Source of the DNA: Candidatus Baltobacteraceae bacterium
GTDB taxonomy: Bacteria; Vulcanimicrobiota; Vulcanimicrobiia; Vulcanimicrobiales; Vulcanimicrobiaceae
Direction of reading: 5' to 3'
DNA length: 64,000 bases
Assembly: GCA_035502855.1 (NCBI GenBank)
Contig: DATJTX010000031.1
Span: forward strand, 62,001 to 126,000
Position 1 is the stretch's first letter, and every line of letters begins with the position of its first letter. The notes beneath the pieces are model-generated. The model did not search any database. It had not been told where the DNA came from and worked only from the letters and a program-made list of their open reading frames with translations. Below are positions 42,428-50,689 of this stretch, one piece after another. The translations under genes and the position numbers were made by a program.

Positions 42428-42541
42428 CGTCTGGACGACGTTCGCCCGAACGGGTTAGCCGAAGCGGCGAGGACCCTGACATTCATTGTCCGAGACGCGA
42501 GGCGTTAAGAGAGGGCGAATGTCGTCCAGATTTCATCCGCC
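42419..42541 (+). promoter_or_regulatory. long imperfect inverted repeat between thiS and thiG
   Basis: The 29-base arms 42419-42447 and 42513-42541 match at 26 positions when one is reverse-complemented; the inner 65 bases form the loop. The left arm opens GGCGGATGACGTCTGGACG and includes the last codons and stop of thiS; the right arm ends 21 bases before the thiG ATG. In RNA it would fold into a strong hairpin, suitable for attenuation, mRNA processing or differential expression of thiS and thiG. No known riboswitch consensus is recognised in the loop. Confidence 0.6.
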
Positions 42542-42562
42542 CGCGACAACAGGTATGAATAT

Positions 42563-43351
42563 ATGAGCAGTGACACACTCAAGATCGGGAAGTACGAGTT
42601 CACTTCGCGGTTGATCGTCGGAACGGGAAAGTATCCTTCGATGGAGGTGATGCAGCAAGCGCACGCGGCAAGCGGGGCGCAGATGGTGACGGTTGCGATC
42701 CGGCGCATCAACATCGACGATCCCAGCGGCAGAACGCTGCTCGACTACATCGACCGGTCCGCGCTGCGCATTCTCCCCAACACGGCGGGATGCTACAACG
42801 CCAAGGACGCCGTTCTGACCGCGCAACTCGCGCGCGAGCTGCTCGAGACGGATTTGATCAAACTCGAAGTGATCGGGGATTCGCAGACGCTGCATCCGGA
42901 CGCGCGCGGAACGCTCGAAGCCGCCGAGCAGTTGGTGAACGATGGTTTCACGGTGCTGCCCTATGTCGGCGACGATCCGGTCGTGTGCAAGCAACTCGAA
43001 GAGCTGGGCTGCGCCGCGGTCATGCCGCTGGCCGCGCCGATCGGAAGCGGTTTGGGCGTCTGCAATCCGTACACGATCGCGATCATCAAGGAGCGAGCCA
43101 ACGTGCCGGTGATCGTCGATGCGGGCGTGGGCACTGCGAGCGACGCGGCAATCGCGATGGAGCTCGGCGTCGACGCGCTACTGATGAATACCGGCATCGC
43201 CGCGGCGCGCGAACCCGTGCTCATGGCGGATGCGATGAGACACGCGGTCATTGCCGGACGCGAAGCGTTTCTCGCCGGCCGGATGGAGAAGCGACTCTAT
43301 GCGAACGCCTCGAGCCCGATGCGCGATTTGATCGCCACGAAGAACACGTGA
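42563..43351 (+). CDS. thiG: thiazole synthase ThiG
   Basis: ThiG joins iminoglycine, deoxyxylulose phosphate and ThiS thiocarboxylate to make the thiazole phosphate. The 262-residue TIM barrel has [10 protein letters not shown] near the N-terminus, V-A-I-R-R, N-T-A-G-C-Y, the Schiff-base Lys in [16 protein letters not shown] and L-M-N-T-G-I-A-A-A. It is separated from thiS by 135 bases containing a long inverted repeat, and overlaps the rhodanese gene by GTGA. Confidence 0.95.
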   Translation: MSSDTLKIGKYEFTSRLIVGTGKYPSMEVMQQAHAASGAQMVTVAIRRINIDDPSGRTLLDYIDRSALRILPNTAGCYNAKDAVLTAQLARELLETDLIKLEVIGDSQTLHPDARGTLEAAEQLVNDGFTVLPYVGDDPVVCKQLEELGCAAVMPLAAPIGSGLGVCNPYTIAIIKERANVPVIVDAGVGTASDAAIAMELGVDALLMNTGIAAAREPVLMADAMRHAVIAGREAFLAGRMEKRLYANASSPMRDLIATKNT

Positions 43352-43668
43352 TCGGCGAAATCAGCGTCGACGAGTTGGCGCGCTGGCGGCGCGAGGGCAA
43401 AGCGTTCGTGCTGCTCGACGTGCGCGAACCGGACGAAATCGCGATTGCGCGCATCGCAGATTCGGTCTGGATCCCGATGCGCGAAATTCCGGCGCGGATC
43501 CGTGAACTCGACCCGGCCGTTCCGGTGGCGGTGTACTGTCACCACGGCGGCCGCAGCGAGCGGGTAGCTGCGTTTCTGGCAGCGCAAGGATTTTCCGACG
43601 TGGTCAACGTCGACGGCGGCATCGACGCCTACGCGGAGCGGATCGAACCGGCGCTCGCCCGATACTAA
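43348..43668 (+). CDS. rhodanese-domain sulfurtransferase
   Basis: A single-domain 106-residue rhodanese with L-L-D-V-R-E-P-D-E near the N-terminus and the active-site loop Y-C-H-H-G-G-R-S (catalytic Cys). The start is GTG 43348 overlapping the thiG stop. Its place as the last gene of the thiO-thiS-thiG operon suggests that it supplies persulfide sulfur to ThiS, a job done elsewhere by ThiI or a ThiF-linked rhodanese; this is inference from context. Its stop overlaps the stop of the convergent methyltransferase gene. Confidence 0.88.
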   Translation: MIGEISVDELARWRREGKAFVLLDVREPDEIAIARIADSVWIPMREIPARIRELDPAVPVAVYCHHGGRSERVAAFLAAQGFSDVVNVDGGIDAYAERIEPALARY

Positions 43669-44222
43669 CCGGTGCGCCGTGCGGTCACGAACCAATGCAC
43701 GGCGCCGCGCAGCGGCGCGGTCGGGTGCGCCCAGCGTCCCGCGATATCGTCGACCCCCACTTCGCGCATCGACTCGATCGTAAAGCGCGGCGCAAGCAGC
43801 CGCCGCAGCCGCGCCTCGTCGAAATAGACGTGCGCGACGCCGGCCTCGTCGCCGTCCGCAGGCGCATAGACGTGAGGCTCTTGAGCTGCGCCGGTGCCGT
43901 ACCGCGCATCACGGATTGATCCGAAGGTCCCAAAGAGTGGCGCTCCCGGCTCGAGTCCGTCTGCAATCTCTCCGAGCACAAAGGCGAGGACCGACGGTGT
44001 TCCGTGCAGGAGCGCGTGGGTCGAAAGCGCAGCCGCGCACGGGCGCTCGACCGGCAGGGAGCAGACGCGAAACCCTGCGCCTTCCAAGGCGCGCGTATTG
44101 CGGCCGGCGCCCGATCCGATTTCGAGCACGCATGCGCCGGAGCGGCCCTCGAGCCGCCCGATCAGGGCGAGTGCCAGCGGATGCGGCGGACGGTGCGGGC
44201 CTTGCGGCGAATCGGGAGACAT
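43665..44222 (-). CDS. class I SAM-dependent methyltransferase
   Basis: A 185-residue protein with motif I V-L-E-I-G-S-G-A-G-R-N near residue 32, then a post-I strand (F-R-V-C-S-L) and A-F-V-L-G-E-I-A-D-G-L in place of motif IV. The methyl acceptor is unknown. The ATG lies two bases from the ATG of the divergent potassium-channel gene, so both promoters must lie inside the neighbouring coding sequence. It has no visible Shine-Dalgarno. A shorter start is not available before motif I. Confidence 0.75.
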   Translation of the reverse strand: MSPDSPQGPHRPPHPLALALIGRLEGRSGACVLEIGSGAGRNTRALEGAGFRVCSLPVERPCAAALSTHALLHGTPSVLAFVLGEIADGLEPGAPLFGTFGSIRDARYGTGAAQEPHVYAPADGDEAGVAHVYFDEARLRRLLAPRFTIESMREVGVDDIAGRWAHPTAPLRGAVHWFVTARRTG

Positions 44223-44224
44223 CT

Positions 44225-46141
44225 ATGGCAACCGAGACGCTGATTATCGTCGTCGGCGGTGACTACCTGGCATACGAGATCTGCCGCGAGATTTTGAAGA
44301 CGGCCGGGCAGCGCGTTGCCTTGGTATGGAAGCACGAGGAAGAGCGTGCCGCGAACCTGCTCGCGCAAACCGTCGCGCGGTTCCGCGCGGAATTTCCGGC
44401 CACGTTCGCGCACTTCGCGCTCGATCCGGCCGAAAGCGCGAGCCTCCGCGAGGCCGGATTGGAGCCGCCCGGCGCACATCCGGATCAGCCCAATTATTGC
44501 ATCGTCGCCGTCTCTCAGGACGATCGTCTGAACCTGCGCGTGGCGCTAATCGCTCGCGACATCAACGAACGCACGCGCGTGACGATCCGTCAGTTCAATC
44601 CGGTGCTCGGCCACAAGATCCAAGAAGGTCTCAAGTACAATTGCACCGCGATCTCGCCCGCAGCGCACGCCGCGGCGACGTACGCCGCTTCTGCCGTCGA
44701 TCGCTCTTGTTACTACGCGCTTCCCTTTCCAACGCTGGAGACGCTCGTCGCCAAAGCCGTTCGCCGCCACGATCAGCACGATGACGACGAGGGCGACGGG
44801 GTGGGAAGTCTCTTCGGGTTTTGCGAACGCGATGCGCGAGAATTCGGGATCGCCGGACTCGACGTCGTCGCAGCGGAAGCGCATCTGAACGCCCGCATCG
44901 TCGCGATCGACGGCCGCGCACCGTACATCCTCCACGGCAATGAGGATCATGCGGACGAGGGCGCGCTCGGGACTCCCATCGCCGAGGATGCGCGGGTGTG
45001 CGTGTTCGGACCGATACGGCACATCAAGCGAACCTGGCCGCAGGGAGAGGCCCGGCGCGAAACGTCTTGGCGCAGCCGCGCGAGGGCCACGCTGCGCGAC
45101 CTGCGCGTTGCGGTGCGCCGCACCGAGCCGATTTTGCGGATGGTCTTCAGCGTCGCGGTCGTACTGTATCTCGTCTTCGCGTTCTACTTCGCGGTGATGC
45201 TCCACCTCAATCCCATCGCGGCCCTGTATTTCGTGATGGCGACGATGACGACCGTCGGATACGGCGATATAACGCCTTGTACGAATTGCACGACCCATGC
45301 AATCGGGCTCGCCGAAGGCGCCTCGATGCTGGTCGATATGCTCACGATGCTCGTGGGCGTCACGATTTTCGCGGTGTTCACCGCAACCGTGACCTCCGCG
45401 CTCAACGCGGCGACGACGCGGCGCACGCGCGGCTTGCGGCGCATCCATCGGGCAGGACACGTGATCGTGTGCGGTGCGGGAAACGTCGGATCGCTGGTCA
45501 TCGACTATCTGCGCGAACAGGGCGAAGATCTCGTCGTCGTCGAGCGCGATCCGGACGCGCTCTTGATCGAGCTCGCGCGCGACCGCAAGATCGATTTGCT
45601 GACCGGAGATGCGACGAACGACGAGACGATTGCGTACTGCTCGCCCGAGCGGGCGAAGGCGCTCGTCGGCGTTACCAACAGCGATACCGCAAATCTCGAG
45701 GTCGCGCTCGGAGCGCGAACGCGCACGCGCGAACACGCCCGGTCCGAAATGCACGTCGTCTTACGAATCGACGACCTGGCTTTTGGTGCGTCGATCAAGC
45801 GCCACTTCGGCATCACCTCCTTTTCGACCACCGAATTGACGGCGCCGACGATCGCCGGTCTCGCGCGCTTTGAAAGCACTCGCGGACGGTTTGCAATCTT
45901 CGGCGATCGGCCCTATGCGCGCGTCTTTCAGCTCGCCGAACGTTTTCAAGGCGTCGAAAACGCTCCACCCCCGGCGCCGCCGGAACGGCCCGGCTACAAG
46001 GTGCGTTGGGTCCCGCTCTACGCGTGGCGCGAGACCGGGGCCGGCAAAGGGGTTGCCGTGCCGGTACACAAGTTTGACGAGGACGTGCGATCGGGCGATC
46101 GCCTGTTGTTCATGGTGCCTCTGGATCAGTTCAGCGAATGA
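44225..46141 (+). CDS. potassium channel with RCK-like domains on both sides of the pore
   Basis: The 638-residue protein has an N-terminal domain (residues about 1-280) with a nucleotide-fold start (L-I-I-V-V-G-G-D-Y-L-A-Y-E-I), then TM1 (about 305-325), a pore loop with the selectivity filter T-V-G-Y-G-D, TM2 (L-T-M-L-V-G-V-T-I-F-A-V), and a C-terminal TrkA-N/RCK domain (V-I-V-C-G-A-G-N-V-G, then G-D-A-T-N-D). It should conduct K+ under nucleotide or ion gating. An RCK-like domain before the pore as well as after it is less common than the MthK/KtrB plans. GGGAG 8 bases before ATG 44225 supports the start. Confidence 0.85.
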   Translation: MATETLIIVVGGDYLAYEICREILKTAGQRVALVWKHEEERAANLLAQTVARFRAEFPATFAHFALDPAESASLREAGLEPPGAHPDQPNYCIVAVSQDDRLNLRVALIARDINERTRVTIRQFNPVLGHKIQEGLKYNCTAISPAAHAAATYAASAVDRSCYYALPFPTLETLVAKAVRRHDQHDDDEGDGVGSLFGFCERDAREFGIAGLDVVAAEAHLNARIVAIDGRAPYILHGNEDHADEGALGTPIAEDARVCVFGPIRHIKRTWPQGEARRETSWRSRARATLRDLRVAVRRTEPILRMVFSVAVVLYLVFAFYFAVMLHLNPIAALYFVMATMTTVGYGDITPCTNCTTHAIGLAEGASMLVDMLTMLVGVTIFAVFTATVTSALNAATTRRTRGLRRIHRAGHVIVCGAGNVGSLVIDYLREQGEDLVVVERDPDALLIELARDRKIDLLTGDATNDETIAYCSPERAKALVGVTNSDTANLEVALGARTRTREHARSEMHVVLRIDDLAFGASIKRHFGITSFSTTELTAPTIAGLARFESTRGRFAIFGDRPYARVFQLAERFQGVENAPPPAPPERPGYKVRWVPLYAWRETGAGKGVAVPVHKFDEDVRSGDRLLFMVPLDQFSE

Positions 46142-46153
46142 GAAAGGACGGCG

Positions 46154-46609
46154 ATGCTGGCGGAAGGCGATAAACTTCCGAAGATCACGGTCGAAGACGA
46201 CGCGGGGAAGCCGATCAAGACGGCCGATTTGCTCGGCGGTCCGCTGATCATCTATTTCTATCCGAAGGACGACACGCCGGGCTGCACCAGCGAGGCCTCG
46301 CAATTTCGCGATCTATACGCGAAGTTCCAAAAGAAGGGCGCACGAATCGTCGGAGTGAGCCGCGACACGCCCGAGTCACATCGGAAATTCAAAGCCAAAT
46401 TCGCGATTCCATTCACGTTGCTCGCGGATACGAAATCCGAGCTGTGCGACGCGTTCGGCGTTATCGTCGAGAAGAATATGTACGGAAAAAAATCGCTGGG
46501 CGTACAGCGCGCGACGTTTCTGATCGACGGAAACGGTGTGATCGTCAAAGCATGGCCAAAAGTCAAAGTCGACGATCACGCCGATGAGGTGCTCGCATCG
46601 CTACCGTAA
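46154..46609 (+). CDS. peroxiredoxin, Bcp/PrxQ type
   Basis: A 151-residue thiol peroxidase. The peroxidatic Cys is in D-T-P-G-C-T-S-E. The position five residues on, where many Bcp proteins have the resolving Cys, is Ser/Gln here; another Cys occurs in E-L-C-D-A-F-G and may take that role, or the enzyme is 1-Cys. Y-F-Y-P-K-D-D and R-A-T-F-L-I-D are family marks. It follows the channel gene by 12 bases and overlaps the next gene (TAATG). Confidence 0.92.
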   Translation: MLAEGDKLPKITVEDDAGKPIKTADLLGGPLIIYFYPKDDTPGCTSEASQFRDLYAKFQKKGARIVGVSRDTPESHRKFKAKFAIPFTLLADTKSELCDAFGVIVEKNMYGKKSLGVQRATFLIDGNGVIVKAWPKVKVDDHADEVLASLP

Positions 46610-47385
46610 TGGCCGCGGCGATGCGGGTGCGCGTCGTCGGCTCGAGTGCGTCGGTCCCGCGTCCCGGTCGCGCGTGCAGCTGCCACCTCGTCCGCGCGCG
46701 CGGTACGAACCTTTTGCTCGACATCGGTACGGGCGCGCTCGCGAACCTGCGCATCGTGATGGACTATCCCGACCTCGACGCGATCGTCATCACGCACATG
46801 CACGCCGATCACTTCCTCGACCTGATCCCGCTGCGCTACGGGCTGAAGTACGGCCCACTGCTTCGCGACGATCGAATGCCGGTCTGGTTGCCGCCCGGCG
46901 GCGAGGCACAGTTGCGCGCCTTAGCCGAAACCTTTGCGAGCGAAGGTCCGAGCAATTTTCTCGATGAGGTCTTCGAAATTTCCGAATACGACCCGGGCGC
47001 GCCGCTGACGATTGGACGGCTCGAGGTGACGTTCGCCAAAACGATCCACTATATCGACGCGTACGCGGTTCGGGTGGAACGCGACGGTGCGAGCGTGTGC
47101 TACTCGAGCGATACCGCGCCGTGCGAGCGGGTGGAAGAGCTGGCGCGCGGCTGCAGCATTTTTTTGTGCGAAGCCGCGCTCGGGCTGGCGGCGGAAAGCG
47201 GTCCGGTGCGTGGACATCTTTCGGCGGTGGAAGCCGGCGAGATGGCGCAGCGCGCGGGCGCGCGGCGGCTCGTGCTGACGCATTACGGCACCGAGTTTGC
47301 GCCCGGCGAGTTGGAAGACGCCGCCCGCAGCGTCTATCACGGACCGTGCGCTATTGCCGACGACGGTACCGAGCTGACCATCTAG
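46609..47385 (+). CDS. metallo-beta-lactamase-fold hydrolase (RNase Z-like)
   Basis: A 258-residue protein with the zinc motif I-T-H-M-H-A-D-H-F, D-I-G-T-G-A before it, Y-S-S-D-T-A-P, the later H-L-S-A-V-E-A and the final L-T-H-Y-G. The pattern matches the RNase Z/ElaC-like and phosphodiesterase branch. It lacks the exosite arm of true tRNase Z as far as I can see, so the substrate is open. The ATG overlaps the peroxiredoxin stop; a strong hairpin covers its own stop. Confidence 0.85.
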   Translation: MAAAMRVRVVGSSASVPRPGRACSCHLVRARGTNLLLDIGTGALANLRIVMDYPDLDAIVITHMHADHFLDLIPLRYGLKYGPLLRDDRMPVWLPPGGEAQLRALAETFASEGPSNFLDEVFEISEYDPGAPLTIGRLEVTFAKTIHYIDAYAVRVERDGASVCYSSDTAPCERVEELARGCSIFLCEAALGLAAESGPVRGHLSAVEAGEMAQRAGARRLVLTHYGTEFAPGELEDAARSVYHGPCAIADDGTELTI

Positions 47386-47413
47386 GGAAGCTCTTCATAG
47401 CTTCCCTAGATGG
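47378..47413. terminator. 14-bp perfect hairpin at the end of the MBL gene
   Basis: CCATCTAGGGAAGC and GCTTCCCTAGATGG form a perfect 14-base stem with an 8-base loop; the MBL stop codon lies in the left arm. No T-run follows on either strand. It sits between convergent genes, so it could serve both. Confidence 0.6.
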
Positions 47414-47414
47414 C

Positions 47415-47489
47415 GGTGGAGGTGCGCCGTGCTGCGTACCTCCACCTAGCGTTGATCGGACACGTCGGAGGATGCCTATTGTCCGATCA
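47415..47489. terminator. two further hairpins between convergent genes
   Basis: GGTGGAGGT/ACCTCCACC (47415-47423 and 47438-47446) and TGATCGGACA/TGTCCGATCA (47453-47462 and 47480-47489) are perfect stems directly after the first hairpin. The last one includes the final codons of the S53 peptidase gene. Three consecutive stems in 112 bases should block read-through in both directions. Confidence 0.5.
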
Positions 47490-49320
47490 GCGCGTTCGTA
47501 ACGGCGACGTCGAAGCTGCCCAAGCCGGTCGTATAGTCGTAGCCCGGAAGCGCGCTGTAGGCGCCGTTCGCGCCGACGAGGATGTCGTGGAACCCGCCGT
47601 ACGGACGCGTCACCGGCTCGTTGCTCGAATCCGAGCCGGCAGTGTTGTTCGCATACTCCGCGTAGAGCAGCGGCGCGGCGAAGCCGAGCTTGGAATGCGA
47701 TTCCAGCATGCGCGCCCAGACGCCGGCCGAGAGCGGTGACGACAGGCTCGTGCCGCCGATCGTCGTCCAGCCGCCGGCGTCGGTGAGATAGAGGGTCATA
47801 CCGGTCGTGAGGTCACCGTCCATCGCCACGTCGGGAACGCCGCGATCGCCAGCCTCGGACCCGACGGATTGCGCGGAGTCCTCCCACGCCGGCATGTACT
47901 CGAACTGGCTCACGCCGCCGCCGCCGGAGAACCACGACGCTTCGCCCTGATACGAGCCGTCGCTCATCGTCGCCAGCGTCGTGCCGCCGACCGCGACCAC
48001 GTACGGTGACGACGCGGGGTAGTTGACGAACGGAGCGCCGGCGGGAATGCCGTTGGGTGCGCCGACGGAGCAGAACGATCCCGAATCCCCCGCCGAGGCG
48101 AACATCGTTTGACCTTGGGCCGCACCCTCGAGCAGGATCTCGTCGTCGACGACCATCGAGCCGTCGAGATACGGGCCGTACTCGCACCCGCCGAACGACG
48201 AGTTTCCAACCCGGGCCAGATCGTCGGTCACCCACTGATTGTATTCGAGCGCGATGTCGCTGTCGGTGAGCGCGGTGGTGACGTAGAGGTAGATCGTCTT
48301 GACGTCGCGCGCCATTCCGCTCGAAGCGGTCATGTCGAGCGTCCACTCGTCGTCGCCCGACGTATCGGTGCTGGCGACGCCGACGGTTTTTTGCACGACC
48401 GGAACTTGGATCAATCCGAATCCGGATTCGTTGGTGCGGAAGTCGCTGATCGATTGGGTGACGCTGCCTTCAGCCATGATCGCGATGTTCACGTTGGTCG
48501 CGGCCGGAACGTTCATCGCGTCGTACGCGCGCCAGTAGTCCGACGGCGTGTAGTTGCGCAGACAGCCGACTTCGCTTGCGGCGGCCGAAGGTTCCGGTTC
48601 GGGCGAGGGCAGGCCGACGATGTCGAGGTTGGAGACGTCGCACGGCGTTTCCGGCTGCGCGGTCGGCGTCGGTTCGGGAGTCGGCGCGGGAACGGGGCCG
48701 CCGCGGTGCGGATTGGTCTTGAAGGTTTGTGCGTCGTTGAGTCCGAGCACCGCGACGACGATTCCGCCGAGCGCGCTCGGCACGAATGCCGGGTTCGTAT
48801 TGGCATAGACGGTCGTGCCGCCTTGCGAGAACGAATGCAGCGTCGTGTGAAACGCGGTTTGGACGTTGGAGGCGGGAGCGGTTGCGCTTACCAAGAGATC
48901 ATTCGGCGTCACGGTGATGCCGGTGAAGCCTTCGGACTGGAGATACGAGGTCACGCTCTTTACGCTCGCCGCACTCGGTGCATACGTCGAATCGAACGAG
49001 CTTTGCGAAATCGTTTGGCCGGATGCGACCAAACTCTGCAGTTGCGCTGCATTCTGCAATTGCAGTCCCAGGACCACGGTCACCGATTGCGTCGCCGGGA
49101 CCGCACCGAGATCGGTCGCGTTCACGAGCGACATGACTCCGGTCGCGGTGGCGGCCCATCCGGCCGGTGCGGTAATCGCCTGCGCTCGTGCGGACTTTGT
49201 TCCCATCGAACTGGATTGTGCGGCCGCGCCGCCTTGGGGTACGACCGATGCGCCATGTTGCCCCGAGCAAGCAACCGTAGCGACGCTGATCGCGAGTGCG
49301 AGGGCCGCGAACTTCTTCAT
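47476..49320 (-). CDS. S53-family (sedolisin/kumamolisin-like) serine-carboxyl peptidase
   Basis: A 614-residue exported pro-peptidase that should work at acid pH. It has a signal peptide with possible lipobox (V-A-C at Cys18), an S53 activation domain (residues about 60-210, with V-T-V-V-L-G-L-Q-L), a Pro/Thr/Glu linker, and a catalytic domain. The Glu/Asp pair is in D-D-E-W-T-L-D-M, the oxyanion Asp is in S-A-G-D-S-G, and the nucleophile is in G-G-T-S-L-S-S-P. ATG 49320 is set by GGAGG in the 20 bases before it. A second S53-like gene and a large LuxR regulator lie upstream on the same strand. Confidence 0.9.
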   Translation of the reverse strand: MKKFAALALAISVATVACSGQHGASVVPQGGAAAQSSSMGTKSARAQAITAPAGWAATATGVMSLVNATDLGAVPATQSVTVVLGLQLQNAAQLQSLVASGQTISQSSFDSTYAPSAASVKSVTSYLQSEGFTGITVTPNDLLVSATAPASNVQTAFHTTLHSFSQGGTTVYANTNPAFVPSALGGIVVAVLGLNDAQTFKTNPHRGGPVPAPTPEPTPTAQPETPCDVSNLDIVGLPSPEPEPSAAASEVGCLRNYTPSDYWRAYDAMNVPAATNVNIAIMAEGSVTQSISDFRTNESGFGLIQVPVVQKTVGVASTDTSGDDEWTLDMTASSGMARDVKTIYLYVTTALTDSDIALEYNQWVTDDLARVGNSSFGGCEYGPYLDGSMVVDDEILLEGAAQGQTMFASAGDSGSFCSVGAPNGIPAGAPFVNYPASSPYVVAVGGTTLATMSDGSYQGEASWFSGGGGVSQFEYMPAWEDSAQSVGSEAGDRGVPDVAMDGDLTTGMTLYLTDAGGWTTIGGTSLSSPLSAGVWARMLESHSKLGFAAPLLYAEYANNTAGSDSSNEPVTRPYGGFHDILVGANGAYSALPGYDYTTGLGSFDVAVTNALIGQ

Positions 49321-49387
49321 TATGTGCATCCTCCTGCACACTGAAGATAGGGCCGGCGTGTAGCACCGGCCCATACCCAAAACTTGG

Positions 49388-49493
49388 TAGAGAGGTCCCG
49401 ATTTAGCTCAGGTCTTCGTCAGCTCAGCCCTCATTTGCCATAGCAAACTTCGGACTTCGCTTCCTCAACCCGAGCTAAATCTGAACCTCTCTA
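49388..49493 (-). promoter_or_regulatory. long imperfect inverted repeat between the two peptidase genes
   Basis: The arms 49388-49409 and 49472-49493 pair at 20 of 22 positions (one arm opens TAGAGAGGTCCCGATTTAGC), with about 62 bases between. It lies just after the stop of the upstream peptidase gene and about 70 bases before the start of the downstream one, so it can act as a terminator, processing site or leader structure. Confidence 0.55.
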
Positions 49494-49495
49494 GT

Positions 49496-50683
49496 CTAGA
49501 AGGCTGCGAGGCCGTCAGGCGAGCCCAAGCCGGTGTACGTTCCGTACGCGGCGCCGTCGATGCGATGCAGACTGGCTGCGTGCGCGTACGTGTAGGGTGC
49601 CTGCTTGCCGTTGTCCGCGAGCGCGTACGCAGCGGCCACGATCGGTGCGCCGACACTGGTGCCGCCCGCAACGAGCCATCCGCCCGCAAGCGAGTCGTAG
49701 ATCGAAACCCCGGTTTGCGGATCCGCGACCGCGGCAACGTCGACTGCGCTGCGGGTGGTGCATCCGGTAAGACCATCCTGCCAGCGTACGCGCGGCTCGT
49801 AGGCGCTGCAGCCGTGACCGCTATAGGTCCAGGGCACTTCGACCCCGTTCTGCAGCGACGTTCCACCGACGGCAATGACGTCGGGTGAAGCGGCCGGATA
49901 CGACGGGTAATTCTGATCGCCCGAACTCGCGGTCATGAGCACGCCCGCATGATCGTAGTGCGCATCCTCGCTCGTCTCACCATTCCATTCGGCGCTGTAG
50001 TAGCTGTTGCTGACGACGCGCGCACCGCTTGCGGCCGCGGTGTCGGCCGCAGCACCTAGATCTTCGATCGAGGGTGAATTGGCTTCTACCAAGAGAATCG
50101 GGCAGTTCGGGCAGATTGCCGAAACCATGTCGAGATCGAGTGAAATTTCTTCCGACCAGGCGGAATTCGCGCTCGGATAGGCGCCCTGCGTTCCGCTCTG
50201 GTTGACGCGCGTGAAGCATCCGCTTGCGCTCGTGCATGCCGGCAGCCCGTATGCGGCACGATAGACGCTCATGTCGGCCTCGGCGCTCGGATCGTCGTAG
50301 GCATCGACGAGCGCGATTCGCTCGCCCGCTGCCTGAACGGGTAGGGCATAAAGGCTTTCCAGGTCCGAAGGATGCAAGCCGGGGATCATCGAGGCCGGTG
50401 TGTTCGGCGATTCGATCGGTGCGATGTTGATGTTGATCGCGACGCCGCAGCTCGCCGTTCCCGCCGCGATGTCGGGTGCGCACGCCATCTGCGCTCCGGG
50501 TAATGCGGTTCCCGAGTCCCCCGGTAACGCCGTTCCCGAATCGCCAGGCAACTCGGTGCCGCCGTCCAGCGGGCGAGCACTCGATTGCGAGGCTCGGTAG
50601 AGCGGCGGTTGCGTACCCTGCATCTGAGCACCGCACGCGGTGATCAGGCTGCTGCAAACCAGGATGGCAAGCGTTCGTCGCAT
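49496..50683 (-). CDS. S53/S8-like secreted serine peptidase without activation domain
   Basis: A 395-residue lipoprotein-type product (lipobox I-T-A-C, Cys17). Residues about 40-65 carry a short tandem repeat (L-P-G-D-S-G-T-A, roughly three copies). The catalytic part follows: an S53-type Glu/Asp helix in W-S-E-E-I-S-L-D-L-D, S-S-G-D-Q-N as the oxyanion region, and the nucleophile in G-G-T-S-V-G-A-P. It lacks the roughly 150-residue pro-domain of the neighbouring enzyme. Two Cys pairs (A-C-T...G-C-F and I-C-P-N-C) are likely disulphides. It starts 7 bases after the LuxR regulator gene and so is probably made from the same transcript. Confidence 0.8.
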   Translation of the reverse strand: MRRTLAILVCSSLITACGAQMQGTQPPLYRASQSSARPLDGGTELPGDSGTALPGDSGTALPGAQMACAPDIAAGTASCGVAININIAPIESPNTPASMIPGLHPSDLESLYALPVQAAGERIALVDAYDDPSAEADMSVYRAAYGLPACTSASGCFTRVNQSGTQGAYPSANSAWSEEISLDLDMVSAICPNCPILLVEANSPSIEDLGAAADTAAASGARVVSNSYYSAEWNGETSEDAHYDHAGVLMTASSGDQNYPSYPAASPDVIAVGGTSLQNGVEVPWTYSGHGCSAYEPRVRWQDGLTGCTTRSAVDVAAVADPQTGVSIYDSLAGGWLVAGGTSVGAPIVAAAYALADNGKQAPYTYAHAASLHRIDGAAYGTYTGLGSPDGLAAF

Positions 50684-50689
50684 CGGTGG

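Noticed and set aside
42448-42512. Loop between thiS and thiG as a known riboswitch
   Set aside because: No TPP, SAM or other aptamer consensus could be recognised; only the long stem is kept as a finding.
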